Shown piece by piece: positions 11,202-23,200 of a stretch of 64,000 nucleotides of DNA (the first letter of the stretch is position 1; each line of letters begins with the position of its first letter). The stretch is from Mikania micrantha. Taxonomy: Eukaryota > Streptophyta > Magnoliopsida > Asterales > Asteraceae. A model generated the notes under the pieces. That model saw only the letters and a list, made by a program, of their open reading frames with translations, was not told the DNA's origin and made no database searches. The position numbers and the translations under genes are program-made. The stretch covers positions 20,291,692 to 20,355,691 of the forward strand of contig CM018690.1 of the NCBI GenBank assembly GCA_009363875.1. Reading direction: 5' to 3'.

Positions 11202-12150
11202 TTTTTTGGGTCATGACCATTATAACTTCAAATTATGAAACATCTATGGTTCAAAAGGGTGAGGGCTATTGACCAAAGGGATTCTACGACAACAATGTTT
11301 GGGCTAGTGCATGCCTCGTTAGGGTCCAAGGGGCAACTCCCTAGCAAAGTCCAATCAATTGAATGGCTTTCTTTTTGACTTGTAGTTGTTTGTTATACAT
11401 TACTTGTTTCTTAAAAGTTTTATAAAAAAATGACCATCATAAATAGCTAATACTCTACGGTAATGGAATCATAAGTGGCACGTCATTGACAACTAACATT
11501 TGTAACAACTAAGTAAGAAGTGATAATTAACTATCATTGTTAACTCACCAACTAAGCATCAATTGTACGTGAAGGAGTTTCAACTACATGATTAATGCAA
11601 ATTATTGTTGAAATGTTATAATAATAAATATGTTTTATTATTAATTTTGGATCACGATAATTATTCGTATATGTATAGTTTAGCACCTTATTTCTTGTAA
11701 TACTTTATCTTATGTTTTGTATTTCTGAACTGTAATTCGAGTTATTATAATAGTACTGTAACTATATGATTATAGCCATTATGTGTAAACCAGCAAATGA
11801 AATGTTGTGATGACGGGTAAATGATATTTGATTTGCTTTTGTATGTAGAGTTCCGTTACAACTTTCTTGTACAATTTGCCACTATGAAATTAACATAACT
11901 CTATAAAGTAATAAAACCTTGTAACATATTATTATTATTGATTATAGGATTATAAGGAAAATAATTAGAAATAAAATATAATGAATTCATATCATCCTAA
12001 AGAATCGTAACATCCTATCCTATTATTTTATGGGTAATAATGAATATAAAAAAAACTTCTAACTAATATTTTTATATAATAACATCTAGCGACTTCTATA
12101 AGTGAATTTTGTTATGGTAAACAAAGAACGTCTAAGGCTATGGTGGACAA
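11202..12150. other. intergenic DNA, no gene seen
   Basis: AT-rich spacer. A stretch near 11260-11380 is less AT-biased (GAGGGCTATTGACCAAAGGG) and may be an old repeat fragment, but I cannot assign it. Confidence 0.45.
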
Positions 12151-12312
12151 AGATAGGGCTGTAATCGAGTTGGGCTAAGTCGAGCCAAGCCTGACTCAAG
12201 CTCGTCAATTTTCGAGCCGAACCGAAATTCTTTTCGAACTTGAGCCCATAAAAAAACTCGAACCTCAAGCCGGGCTTTTCTTCAAATGAGCCTCAAGCCA
12301 CGATTTTTTTGA
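12150..12312. repeat. probable DNA-transposon (hAT-like MITE) remnant
   Basis: AGGGCTGTAATCGAGTTGGG is followed by repeated CGAGCC/GAGCTTG-like words. This resembles a dispersed plant MITE class whose ends begin GGGCTGTAAACGAGCC. No paired terminus or target duplication could be fixed, so the class is tentative. Confidence 0.35.
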
Positions 12313-12404
12313 ACAGAGAAGCATGATGGAAAAACTTTGGTTACCTACAGCTACAATAAAAAGAGCTATGACTGAGGCGAAACAAAAACAACACAAAGAA
12401 GACA

Positions 12405-12554
12405 TAAGCTATGATAACAACGAAAAGAGCTATAGTAACATGTGCTATGATTATAATGATATGAGTTACGACCGTTACATAAGCTATGATAACAACGAAA
12501 GGAGCTATAGTAACATGTGCTATGATTATAATGATATGAGTTACGACCGTTACA
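12405..12554 (+). repeat. 75-bp tandem duplication
   Basis: Two adjacent copies of a 75-bp unit starting ATAAGCTATGATAACAACGA differ at about one position. The unit length is a multiple of three, so a forward frame of 87 codons (12323-12586) runs through both copies as a Tyr/Asn/Asp/Ser-rich 25-residue repeat. No family is recognised and no start context or flanking exons support a gene. I treat it as a minisatellite-like duplication. Confidence 0.7.
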
Positions 12555-12724
12555 ACACAATACTGACAACAAGAGAATATCAATAAAGCCCAACACATTG
12601 TGATACACATGATTGCAGAAGTCACTAGACGTTGTTGAATAAAGAGACTAGAAATTAGTAAGTAGTTGGCCTAATCGACGAGCACTAGGAAATTATTCAA
12701 CGAGTACTCGGCCTAAGCGTGGAG

Positions 12725-13075
12725 TAGAGATGCACAAAAAAGCTGGTTAACTGACTATCGGTTTGTAACCAGTTTTTCGAATCGGTTTGAGTTTTTGAAA
12801 AAATCGTCGCTTTATGACCGGTATGAGGTTTTAAGAGACCATGAACGGTTATTAACTGGTTTTCAAACCGATTGACTAACAGTCCATATCAGTAAAAAAT
12901 AGGTTATTCGGCGATTAACCAGTTTCAGTTATTATATTGGTTTCGGTTTTAAAGCTTGAAAAGATAATTATTAACTAAACCAGTTATTAGTAAAACCAAC
13001 TACCATAATTTGACCTGTTAACTGGTTAGGTTATTTCTAAATCAGTTAACCGGTTTGTATACCATTAACGGGGAG
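12725..13075. repeat. probable MITE remnant rich in ACCGGTT / AACCGGT words
   Basis: From AGAGATGCACAAAAAAGCTG onward the sequence is built of alternating CGGTT, ACTGGTT and AACCAG words in both orientations, so it is partly self-complementary. This resembles MITE families containing GGTTAACCGGTT motifs. Ends and target duplication are unclear. Confidence 0.35.
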
Positions 13076-13390
13076 TACTCAGGAAGTTTTACATCGAAAG
13101 GAAACTAAAAAATATAAAATCTATGAATTCTATAAAAAATAAAAATTCTTAAACCGGAAAAAAGGAACATCAGAAATACCATTAAAAAGTCTGGTCAAAT
13201 TGATCTGCATGGCAGACCGTCTTTTAGCCACGGCCCACTTCATTCCAACCCGTGTGGACCCACCCACGTTGTTAACTTACATTTCCAGATCACAATGGAC
13301 GGTCACGATCACAAATCCTAATCGACATAGACATTTCGTTATAACATGCAAAACCCTACGAACGAAAACCCAAACCAAAAGCTTAATTCC

Positions 13391-14218
13391 ATGGAGAAAG
13401 TGAAACTGATGTGCAGTTATGGCGGCAAAATTCACCACCGTCCTCATGACCGGAAACTATCATACGTCGGCGGCGACACCAAGATCCTCACCGTCGATCG
13501 GAGCATCAATTTCTCGAACTTGATCTCTAAATTGAACGCACTGTGCGACTGCAATTCCGAAATTCGATTGAAGTATAAGTTGCCTGGACAAGATCTCGAC
13601 GCTTTAATTTCCGTTTTTGACGACGATGACGTGGATAATATGTTGTATGAGTATGATATCCTCCGGCGCATTTCGACCGTTCCAATTAGGTTACGTCTGT
13701 TCGTTTTTTTCCCGGCGACAGTGATGACGCCGGTTACGGCGAGATCGGTGAATCCGGATTTCCTGTTTGGATTTGACAAGGAATATTCGGTGGATATTCC
13801 GGCAGCCGTGAACGGTTCTGAAAATGCTGGTTTTGTTGATATGACTCCGGTAATGATTCAGGAAATTCCGGCGCCGGTGGCACATGGCAGTTACGTTTCT
13901 CCGACGTCGTTTGTGTACCAAGCAGCATCTGTGGATTCCAGCGGATATTTTCAGACTGGAGTGCTCAGGGGCGATAGTAACCGGGAACAGCCGGTGGTTT
14001 ACGGCTTTGTTCCCGGTGGAAACAGGGAACAGCCAGTGGTTTATAGTTTTATTCCGGTTATGCCCTCAGCTGGTCAAGAAGGTCCGAATATTCCGATGAG
14101 TGGGAGTGCACTAAGCTACGATGCACCGTGGGGGGAGTTGCAGCTTTCTACGGCGATGATGACAGCCACGTCGAATCATGAATCTAAGCTTGCTACTGGG
14201 CCCCAGCATGATGCTTGA
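13391..14218 (+). CDS. PB1-domain protein
   Basis: Single-exon gene of 275 residues. The frame opens 45 bases earlier, but the start at 13391 (CCATGGAG) begins directly with the conserved MEKVKLMCSYGGKI. The PB1 domain covers about residues 1-105. A basic-end lysine sits in VKLMCSYGG, followed by RKLSYVGGDTKILTVDR, then the acidic OPCA-type cluster FDDDDVDNMLYEYD. PB1 domains pair with other PB1 domains, so this is probably a signalling or scaffold partner. The remaining 170 residues are Val/Pro/Ser-rich, carry a duplicated NREQPVVY motif and have no kinase domain. It belongs to the small plant PB1-only group of unknown function. Neighbours are not related in function. Confidence 0.85.
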   Translation: MEKVKLMCSYGGKIHHRPHDRKLSYVGGDTKILTVDRSINFSNLISKLNALCDCNSEIRLKYKLPGQDLDALISVFDDDDVDNMLYEYDILRRISTVPIRLRLFVFFPATVMTPVTARSVNPDFLFGFDKEYSVDIPAAVNGSENAGFVDMTPVMIQEIPAPVAHGSYVSPTSFVYQAASVDSSGYFQTGVLRGDSNREQPVVYGFVPGGNREQPVVYSFIPVMPSAGQEGPNIPMSGSALSYDAPWGELQLSTAMMTATSNHESKLATGPQHDA

Positions 14219-15465
14219 ATTTATGGTACATTTGTTGATATCATTTTGGTTGGTTTGTGGTTAAAAGTTTTGTGTTTAATGTTTTTAGTTTTTGAATTCA
14301 AAATTTTGCCATTTGAGTATGATTATAATATAATTACAATTTACAAATAGTTAATTCAATTGTTATTAAATGTAATAATCAGTTATCCAAAACTTATGAG
14401 AACGAATGCATGAAACCCGACTAACGTATTTTATCTGATTTTGTATATACTATATGGTGTTGAAATGCTAACACTATAATATAAAACGTGTTAAGATAGG
14501 TAACACCTGTATACAATACGGGTCAAGATAAATAATCGAAAAACTACGTGAATAAAATGGATTCAAACAAATAAGAATTATAAATAATATGTTTTATAAG
14601 AAAATCATTAAAAGTTATTAAACTTGACAAATTGTTTAGTTATAGCTTATTTTTAATTTGAACTAAATCAAAGCTTTTTGAAAACACATGGCGAAGGTTT
14701 AGAGAGATGGCTTCCTCCTCTTTTTTCTGTCCGTAGCCTATCTTTTTCAACCAAAAGGTTATTTTTTGCTTTAAGTGTTAGTTTCACTCCTCTCGCTTAA
14801 GAAAATTAGCATCTATTGTTGTTCCCGTAAATCCTCACTCACAACGTTCAAGCTTCACCACTGTTAAAAACGACTCATTTAAAGCCAAATTGATTGTTCT
14901 TAAGAGTCGGTCATTCTGATCCAAACCTTTTTCAACGTATTATCCAACCCATTTTGTCAGTGTTACATAGATATGTGTTTTTGTGCTATTAAACTATTTT
15001 CATAAGATACATAGCAATTTTACAATATAAGATTTTATTAGAATAAATAAAAGATGATGGTGCAAACGTGAAATTGTGATTTATGAAGAATCTTTGTCAA
15101 TTGTCACTCTCTTTATTTTTCTCAAGTTGCACAATCCGAATAAGGTGATGATAGCGTGACATGGCTCAAAAATTTATGTACAAAATGTGAACTGATGATT
15201 AGGATTCTTCACCTCTTTTTGTACTCACAAATCTTGTAGCACCATCACTTCAATAAAGTAGTATATCTCCGAAAGATCCAACTAGATGACCGAATCATGT
15301 GACAAGCGTAATCATACGATTTGAAGGTTAGGAGTTCCAATCATCATCTTTGTTGATGAGAATGGCAGTTATAGAGGTGAACAAACCGGTTTTTATCCGG
15401 TTCGGCTTCAAACCAGGTTTAAGGAAATTGACTTTATTTTTTAAAGAGTGTGTTCTAAGGAGCTG
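14219..15465. other. intergenic DNA downstream of the PB1 gene
   Basis: AT-rich 3' flank and spacer. Near 15370-15430 there is ACAAACCGGTTTTTATCCGG, a short GC-richer patch, probably a repeat fragment. No gene or RNA was recognised. Confidence 0.45.
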
Positions 15466-15791
15466 GTTTTTGCATCATTGGAACCGATTTTTAATTCCTT
15501 AAAACCTAAACCTTAAATCATAAACAACAAACCCTAATAATAAAAACCAAAATTAAAAAAACAAACCCAAAACCTAAAGATAAAACCTGAAAGCTAAAAA
15601 AGCATGCCCTAAAATCCAAAGTTTAAAACTAATTGTTAAAGCTAAAAGCAAAAAACAAATATTGTAGGGTTTTATGAGACGATTCCAATGTCATTAAAAC
15701 GAGTTCAATCAGAGTTCGTTTGGGTCAGTTTTAGAGATTTTAAAAATCCTTTTTATGCTTCTTATGCAAAATAGATTTTTTATTTGATCAT

Positions 15792-15795
<4 letters not shown>
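15466..15795 (-). mobile_element. MITE in (TA)n tract, truncated reverse copy
   Basis: The sequence from TTGCATCATTGGAACCG onward is the reverse complement of the element at 15825-16249, with many substitutions. It ends near TTTATTTGATCATTACCC, directly against the TA microsatellite at 15796-15824. The far terminal repeat is missing. Together with the right copy it forms a large imperfect palindrome centred on the TA tract. Confidence 0.7.

Positions 15796-15824
<29 letters not shown>
15796..15824. repeat. (TA)n microsatellite at the centre of a palindrome
   Basis: About 14 TA units separate the two inverted MITE copies. A second TA tract borders the right copy near 16250-16281. Confidence 0.9.
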
Positions 15825-15827
<3 letters not shown>

Positions 15828-16246
15828 GAAAGATCAAATAAAAAGTCTTTTTTGCCTAAGAAGGCTAAAAAGGATTTTTAAAACCTTCAAAACCGACTCA
15901 AACGAACTCCGATTTAACTCATTTCGATGGCATTGGAATTGTCTCATCGAACCCTACAATATTAGCTTTTAGGTTTTAACTTTAACAAGTAGTTTTAGAA
16001 TTTAGATTTTAGGGCTTGATTTTTAGCTTTTATGTTGTATCTTTATGTTTAGGGTTTGTTTTTAAAGTTTTGGTTTTAGTATTTGGGTTTATTGTTTATG
16101 ATTTAAGGTTTGGGTTTTATGGTTCGATAAAACGGTTCCAATAATGCAAAAATGAAATCAACCGGAGTTTGTTTGGTTTGGTTTTCGAGTTTTTAAAAAT
16201 CCTTCTTAGCCTTCTTAGGCAAAATAGACTTTTTAGAGGAGCATTC

Positions 16247-16249
<3 letters not shown>
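15825..16249 (+). mobile_element. MITE flanked by TA microsatellites, intact copy
   Basis: Both ends carry the same roughly 50-bp block in inverted orientation: AAAAAGTCTTTTTTGCCTAA then GAAGGCTAAAAAGGATTTTT on the left, and its reverse complement (CCTTCTTAGCCTTCTTAGGC) on the right. The element sits between TA dinucleotide tracts on both sides, which resembles the rice 'micron' elements that target (TA)n. The 425-bp interior is non-coding with many GGGTTT/AAACCC-type words. Confidence 0.7.
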
Positions 16250-16282
<33 letters not shown>

Positions 16283-16480
16283 TAATCATGTAACGTTATC
16301 TTGTACTACTCGTATATACTTAACATAGTTTGAATATCAGATGACTTAACATAGTTTGAATATTTGATGAACCTGCCGAAATGCCAAACTGGTCATTTGC
16401 TTTTGGGCAATTGGGCTTTTAACATGGTTTTCATGCTATAGAAACCCTAAATTCTTTTTATTTTTATTATATTTGATAAA

Positions 16481-16921
16481 CTAGGTTAGTATCCCGTGTA
16501 TTACACGGATTACATAAAGAAATATAACGAATAATTATAAATGAAAATTTAGAAAAAAAAAAGATGATTTTTAATATAAAATAAGATTATAATTTCGTAT
16601 CATTTAATATTTTAAGTATTAAAATAATAATATTATTTCTTTAAACACTAACTTTTTTTACAATTTCTTTTTCTTTAAACATTGTATTTCAAATAATTGT
16701 TTTTGAAAATTTTATAATCTATAATAATTTTCTTAAAAAAAATGTGTCTTTAATATTAATATATTTTAATGTATTAAAAAATCTTTGTTATTTTAAAAAT
16801 GTATTAAAAGTATATTTAATATTAGATATTTAATAGGAGAGAAATGAGAGAAATAAAGGTTGAGAAGCTCTAAAAACATGCCATGTGGCATTAAAAACTT
16901 TTATTTATTAATATAGGTAGA
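16481..16921 (-). mobile_element. non-autonomous Helitron, copy 2
   Basis: On the reverse strand it starts TCTACCTATATTAATAAATA after an A. It ends with a hairpin (CCGTGTAATACACGGG), ACTAAC and CTAG followed by T, exactly as expected for Helitron insertion between A and T. The 5' subterminal region (TGCCACATGGCATG) is similar to that of the other copies. There is no coding capacity. Confidence 0.75.
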
Positions 16922-18182
16922 TTATTTTTTAGATAATTCATTATATATTTATAACTTCTTAAATAATAAAATGTGTGGTTTATCATTATCTATCATACTA
17001 AAAAGGCGTCCTATTTTAATTGAGATTTATACCGAGTATGCTTGTTGCTTGTTGTTGCATCATACTAGAAAGAAAGGAAAATGATTAGCGAAAAGCATAA
17101 AACCCTTTTTTTATTATTGACCAAAAGTTTGACTTCCAGTTTTTGTCATGAAATAGAATAAGTCACATCTATAACACAAGTGAAATGCGAATTAGTTAAA
17201 GATCTTAAATTTTAAACTACAGTTTTGGCTTATATAGTTTAAGTGTTTTAACTATTTTAATTTTGAATAAATTTTCTAACAATGCAATCTTTATGATTTA
17301 AACAACTAACGGTTTTAGCCTCTAATCATAGTTAGGTTTAAGGGCCAAAACCGTTAGAATAAATGAATAATTATGTTTGGGGGCCAAAAATGTTAGAATA
17401 ATTATGTTTGGGGGTCAAAATCGTTAGTTGTATAAACCACATGGCTGCATTGATGGAAAATTATATTTTGAATTAACCACAGGGGCAAAAACCGTAATTT
17501 ACGTTAAATAAGATGACAATGATGATAACAATAATATTAATAATAATATATAAAATGTTTCGATGATTCAAAGTAGATTTTAAGTTGGAGTTGATGTCTT
17601 TAAATTCATAAAATTTAGCACGTTGTTAATATGACGTTCTTTATTTTACCTTTTCAAAAACAAAAAAAAAAAACTAGTCTGTTTATAGTTTTCTATATAA
17701 CGAATCCAGGTCAACCAACATCATATCAAATCAAGATCTTACAAATCTTTAGTTACAAATGAATGTACCCGGTGTTTGTACAAAAAGTTGTTTCACGATC
17801 TGATGTGCATAGCCTTACCACACAAATTGTACAAAAAGGTTGTTTCCTACGTGTTAAACCCATGATCTTAATGTTGCAAAATAACAACTTGCTAGTTGTT
17901 CCAAGTCTCTCCGGCTCTCCCTCAAGATAAACCTAACTACTTGTTCCAAGGCCCCTCAAAATACATAAGTTGCTCCAAAACTATACTTACACATATTTGT
18001 ATAATAATTACAAACATCTTATGCAAGATGAACACGTTTTCACCTAATAAAGTCATAAAATCCTAAGATTAAGGATCTTAATAATATCCACTTCAATATT
18101 ACAAATCAACAAATGGTATTAGAACAAATTTATGTACAACCTGCAAAGGAAAACTTGGACATTTACAGTCTCATCTTCTTCT
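16922..18182. other. intergenic DNA, 3' side of the GRDP gene
   Basis: Spacer and probable 3' untranslated region of the reverse-strand gene. A repeated phrase TTATGTTTGGGGG-CAAAA-CGTTAG occurs twice near 17370-17430. No additional gene was recognised. Confidence 0.45.
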
Positions 18183-21100
18183 TCATTTGTGAAAGTGTTT
18201 TGATGCTATAAAAGCTGAAACTATTCCAGCCAATGCAAACCAATCTTCTTGTAACTGACCCAAAAAAAACAGCTTGTTAATATTTTTAGCAACTTCACGA
18301 ACTAAGAGCTACCTAAAAAGGAATGAAAAATGAAAACGTGAACTAACCGTCACAACTCCAGACTTTAGGTCAATCAATGCTGCAGCTTTCCCATACGGGT
18401 GGTCAGCTGTGAACTCAACAGCTGTCATGAAAGTGCGTTCGTTTGTTTGCTTATCAACACGTTTTGGCTCATAATCGAGCTTTCTACCAGTAATGAGTTT
18501 TACCTTAAATTATAACAAATGGTTGTTAGATAACGTCAAGAAATGTAGTTATGACTGGATGTAAAAAAATAATGATGTGATACCATGTGTGGACCAGTGA
18601 GCATGAGGGTTGAATCTTTGTTGTTGCTGTCGTTCTCAAACTTAAGAGACCATAAAGAATCCAGTAAAGACCACTCCTGTCCTATAAATTGACCAAAAAC
18701 AAGTGTTTCTCCTTCTTTGGTTAAGCCATATATCTCTTTAGTCACAGACTTGCCATCTATAATCTTTGTTGTTTTGAACTCCCTGTCAACCAAAGTCGAT
18801 AGGTTTCATCTTGTATTAGTTTCCACCATTATTCATTTGTATAACAGGATTTTTCATGTCTTTTCAAGTGCACAAATGTAACACAAAAAATCAAACCTTA
18901 AACAGAGTATGAAGAGACGCTAATAGTATCTTTCTAGTCTAGAAGCTAGATTTGTTGAATGTTATTGGTTAACCATGGAGGTGGAAATTTTAACCCATTT
19001 ATTTATAAACGAGCGAATTATCTCATACAAGCTTGATTTAACAACCTTACCCAGTATATTCCTACTTTTCAGTAAGGTCTGGGGGGAAGGATAGATACAA
19101 ACCTTACCCCTATCCCAATTGGGATAGAGAGGCTGCTTCGAAAGAGTCCCCGGCTCAAAGTTATCGTTTGAAGTTGATCATCCCAATGATTTTAACATTA
19201 TTTTCACAAATAACTAAAATAACGTATAGATTAGTGCGCTTTTACTTTTTCCCTTTGAGGGCCCACACATATATGCATTATATGCGTGCACCGCAAATGG
19301 GGCGTTCAAACGAGCTTGATTGTTTGAACAAAAAGGAGTCCAATTGGTTGGACAATTTAATAAAATCTCTTGAACCGTTTTAAACAAAGAATTTGATTAC
19401 TATTGTAATATGATTGATTTTGGAAGCATAATTAAGACATTAGTAGTTATTTACATAAGAATTTGGAAAATGGGAAAGGGGTTTGTTCAACACTTCATCC
19501 AATCCGTCTGTTTCAACCATATGCTAAAAGCAACCTTTTAGCTTGAACTTATTTTGATCCATTACCCAACTTGTTCATCTTTCCACCACAAGTAATTTTT
19601 CTCAGATAAAGGATTTTGATACATTGTAGTAAAAAAATAAAGGATTACCTCATTTTCAGTCTAATAATCTCATCACCAGCTGCATCTATAATACAAGTCC
19701 AACTCTTGGCGAACCGCACCATACCACGAAGTGGAGAAAAGCAAGATCTTGTTGTAAGGCGAGAAGTTTGTATCATCTGAACCACACGTGGTGCCGGAAT
19801 TGGCAAGGTACATGATGCTGCAACTCGAAGACTGATTGGTTCCGAGCTAACAGTGCCTGAACTAGGAACCAAATCCAACCATTTTTCCACTGAGAGTTTA
19901 TAAATAGAACCAAAAAACTCTTCCATAGAAATATAACAAGAAGCAATAGTTTTGGCCTTTGTTGACCGAGACACAAGTTCAAATAATAAATATCCGCTAG
20001 GTTGACAATGGAATACAGCAACCTGTTTACGGCCTGACTCGGATTGGATGGTGAGTTTCCTTTTCACATTGAATATGCCATCAGGTTGTGCCTTGCTAAA
20101 CAAGACATTGACATTTCCCTTAAGACTTTCTGGTAAGTTTTTAATTCCTACAAACTCCAAAAGGACCTGCAAAATTAATACAGTTTAGGCCAACCCAACA
20201 TTTTAAGCAACAAACACGTGAGCAGATCAGTGAAAAAAAGCTGCAAGCTTAAATGTTTTCTCAAGTATAAAAAGAAAATTACATTATTAAACATCACCAA
20301 GAAGAATGCTCATTTGGTATGGAAGCAACAGAGAAAATTTAAACAAACTTTTAGGCATTGAAACTACATTAAAGCACAGCAAATAAGAAAAGTAACTCAA
20401 ATTGTCAAAGTTGCATAAAAAAACTAGAAGGGGCATTTTGGCCCAAATAGACAATTTGATTAATTTCGGGCCTTTTTGTTAATATGTTGGGTTGCTTGGG
20501 CAAACCAACATAAGGGCTACAACAAAAATATACAAATTAACTTATGGGTCAAAACATGTCTGATCTTTGTAATGTTGACATGCTCACAATTATAAATAAT
20601 TAGAGTAATGAGTAGGATTACAAAAACTAAAGCAATAAATTATCATATAATTATTTGGAATAAAATGCTTAGAAGCACTTATAACCTATCAATACTTTAA
20701 GACTTTTGAGTTTTGATGCTGCTCTTTATTATTTTTAGTAATAACGAAACATTTTCAAAATGCATTTAATATTGGTTGTTTGGATTTTAAAAGAAAATGA
20801 ATTATTAGCAGGTACCAGCTATGCCTTAACTTAGATCCATCTAAGGCCCATTTTGGCCTGTAGCCTAACCTGCCCATTTTAACGTCTAAAGCAAGTTAAA
20901 TCTTCTGATAAAAAAAACAAAAGGGATTACCTCAACATAACTTGTTTTAGGACCATCAATTAACCTCTCAAATCCACTAGTTAAATCAGATTTACTGGTG
21001 GTAATAGCTGGTATGCAAGGAGTGGTAGTTACAGGAAATGGGGCGGTGCCTCGATACATAGCACCAGCCCTCCAATACCTTGAACCAAATGTTTCCTCCC

Positions 21101-22379
21101 ATTGTTTAGTAGTTTCAGAAAACCCAGTGTCCAGTTTCTGACCTTTTCCTCTGTTTTGATCTGTGTCATCATGTTCTAGAATCTTTCCAAGTAGTTTAGT
21201 AAGGTCTTTGCAGTAGGAAACAGGATGCAACTGGTGAGTATGCCAAATCAGATCAACATCATAAGTTGGAACAGAAAACTGTTTTATGGACCTCTCTCTG
21301 TTTCTCCTAATGAGATGCAAAAAGCCTTTATATCGAGCAACAGCTTCTTCAAGAAACAGATCACTCTCAACATGAGGTCTGGATACCTTTATGAAATAAA
21401 CAATGAGTTGTATAATCAGTCTCCAAATAATACATGATGAAACTGGTTATCTTAACAAATAGAGCATGTCAGATTACCTGATAAAAGAAAGGGCTTTGTC
21501 TTTCAACAGCTAAAGTAAAATCATACTTGGAAAAGCTTTGAGTTTTATATATAGATTCAGAAAATTCAATTGAGAAAGCACGTGTCGTGTCAAATTCATA
21601 AGGTTCACTAGGGTATAGTTTGTTCCATAGTTCTTCAGTTTCCGTTTTTGAAATTTTTTGAACAGAAGACACAACATTACGGTTGTCAAGAATCATTCCA
21701 TACAATTCTTCACAATCAGATTTGTATCTAACCTGAGAAAGATATCATGAACATAATATTTTTAGTCTCAAAATACAAATAATCAGCAACAAGTATTAAG
21801 TTTAGTGATAGTTCAATTCAGAAACATACTGGATTGAGTCTGTGGCAATGCCAAACCCATTCACAATCAAGAGGAACAACTAAAGGTCCTTCAATGATCT
21901 GAGACTCAGAATGTTTAGCAAGCAAAGGAAGCCAGCAGGCATTGTACCTGAAATGGAGTTTGCTAAGATTATGATAGTTTCTAAAGAGAAAATCACAAGC
22001 AAGAAAAGCATTTAATATTCTAATCTCATCACATCAATATGTGCATGCAAACTATACTTTTTACACATCAAAATTGCAAAATTACTTATAAAAGGATCAA
22101 TCAGACCAAGCAAACTTCGTAATGGTGTGATAATAACCACAGAGAGGCATAATTCAATTATTCTACAAACCATTACTATAACAAACATTTTTGATACCAG
22201 ATAATTAAATTGTTGATGTACCTATAGATTGCCCATTGTAAGGCCTGGCCTTCATAAAGCCAACGGTTTCTATCTACAGTTTCAAGAAATTGAAGTTGAC
22301 GCTTAGCAGCAGCCAAGAGATTTTCACTTATTGATATATTCTGTGCTGTGTTCCACTCTGACTCCTGTTCCATTTCCAT
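18183..22379 (-). CDS. glycine-rich-domain protein (DUF1399/GRDP family) lacking the Gly-rich tail
   Basis: Coding exons on the reverse strand: 22379-22222, 21947-21830, 21732-21478, 21386-20931, 20166-19649, 18782-18584, 18503-18348, 18254-18183. All junctions are GT-AG and in phase, giving 643 residues. The N-terminal half is the DUF1399 region, with duplicated motifs DCEWVWHCHRLNP and YDVDLIWHTHQLHPVSYC that place paired His residues, and RNRERSIKQF. The central part has a C2-like segment (VLLEFVGIKNLPESL) and the C-terminal part ends LQEDWFALAGIVSAFIAS then HFHK-stop. Arabidopsis GRDP1/GRDP2, linked to stress and auxin responses, continue beyond this point into a glycine-rich tail that is absent here. 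A 5' leader intron is likely (donor near 23101, acceptor near 22400). Confidence 0.85.
19041..19310 (+). repeat. dispersed repeat, copy A (inside a GRDP intron)
   Basis: Starts near TTACCCAGTATATTCC and includes CCTATCCCAATTGGGATAGA, GGCTCAAAGTTATCGTTTGA and GAGGGCCCACACATATATGC. The same blocks in the same order occur at 43776-44035, so this is a dispersed retroposon-like family. The phrase 'accttacccctatcccaa...tagagaggctgcttc' resembles 3' regions of plant SINEs. It lies in the intron between exons 5 and 6 of the GRDP gene, in the sense opposite to that gene. Confidence 0.6.
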
Positions 22380-23200
22380 TTTGATTCTTAGTTTCTTACC
22401 TACAAAAAGCCCCTGCTACCAGTTTCAATATTAATATAATCACCACAAAAACTAAAATCAGGTTTTTAAAAATATTGGTAATCAAAAGTAGAGTGAAATC
22501 TCGCCTCAATATTGAAACAATATAGCATTACTCCATAAAAAGGATAAAAGGAAAATTTCTTAAACCATTTTACAACTAAACAAGAAGTACATTTCTAAAT
22601 AAGCCATTATATATACAAAGTTTCTGGTACTACACTAATCATCAAAGGGGGAGCAATAAATAGCCACTTTGATACACAGTTGAATGGATATGCAAGAACC
22701 CTAATTTTTCAGTTCCCGAGCCAGAATTTTATAGACTAATCCTCTATTATTGCAACACAACTGGAGCATCTACATGACTAAACATGACTATTATTAAGAG
22801 CCCCAAGGATGGGGTTTTTGATTCATAAAACTCAAACCTCTCATCTCTTTTTCTAAAAGACCTAAACTACAGTTCTCTGTATAATTATATTAAATTAAGC
22901 TATGAATTTAAGACCTAATGACCTTGTATCGAAACCTTTGTATAGATATAGAAAAACTTCAAATTGTAGGATGAAACTTTAAAGGAGAAGACTGAAAATA
23001 CCGAACGATTACATCAAAGATCAGAGTACCACTCTACGCCATTTAAACTAATAATCGGTTAAAAATAAACTGATAGCGTGATCAAAGAAAGCATCAATTA
23101 CCAGAAGTTAATAGTCCGTGTGTGTTTGACTTCGTCGGAGAAGATCGCCGTCGAACAGTGCCGGTGACGGATTAAGTTTTTGATTGTTTGATCGAAGCAA
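22380..23200 (-). promoter_or_regulatory. probable 5' leader and leader intron of the GRDP gene
   Basis: Upstream of the ATG at 22379 there is an acceptor-like TTTTTGTAG/GTAAGAAACTAAG. Near 23101 there is a donor-like CTGG/GTAATTG on the reverse strand, leaving a GC-richer leader exon around 23102-23200 (CTTCGTCGGAGAAGATCGCC). This is inferred from splice-site shape and base composition only; the transcription start is not defined. Confidence 0.4.

Noticed and set aside
12341..12625. Two overlapping reverse frames rich in I, H and Y
   Set aside because: They mirror the 75-bp tandem duplication on the other strand.
13444..13928. Reverse frames antisense to the PB1 gene
   Set aside because: Shadows of a well-supported forward coding sequence with a conserved domain.
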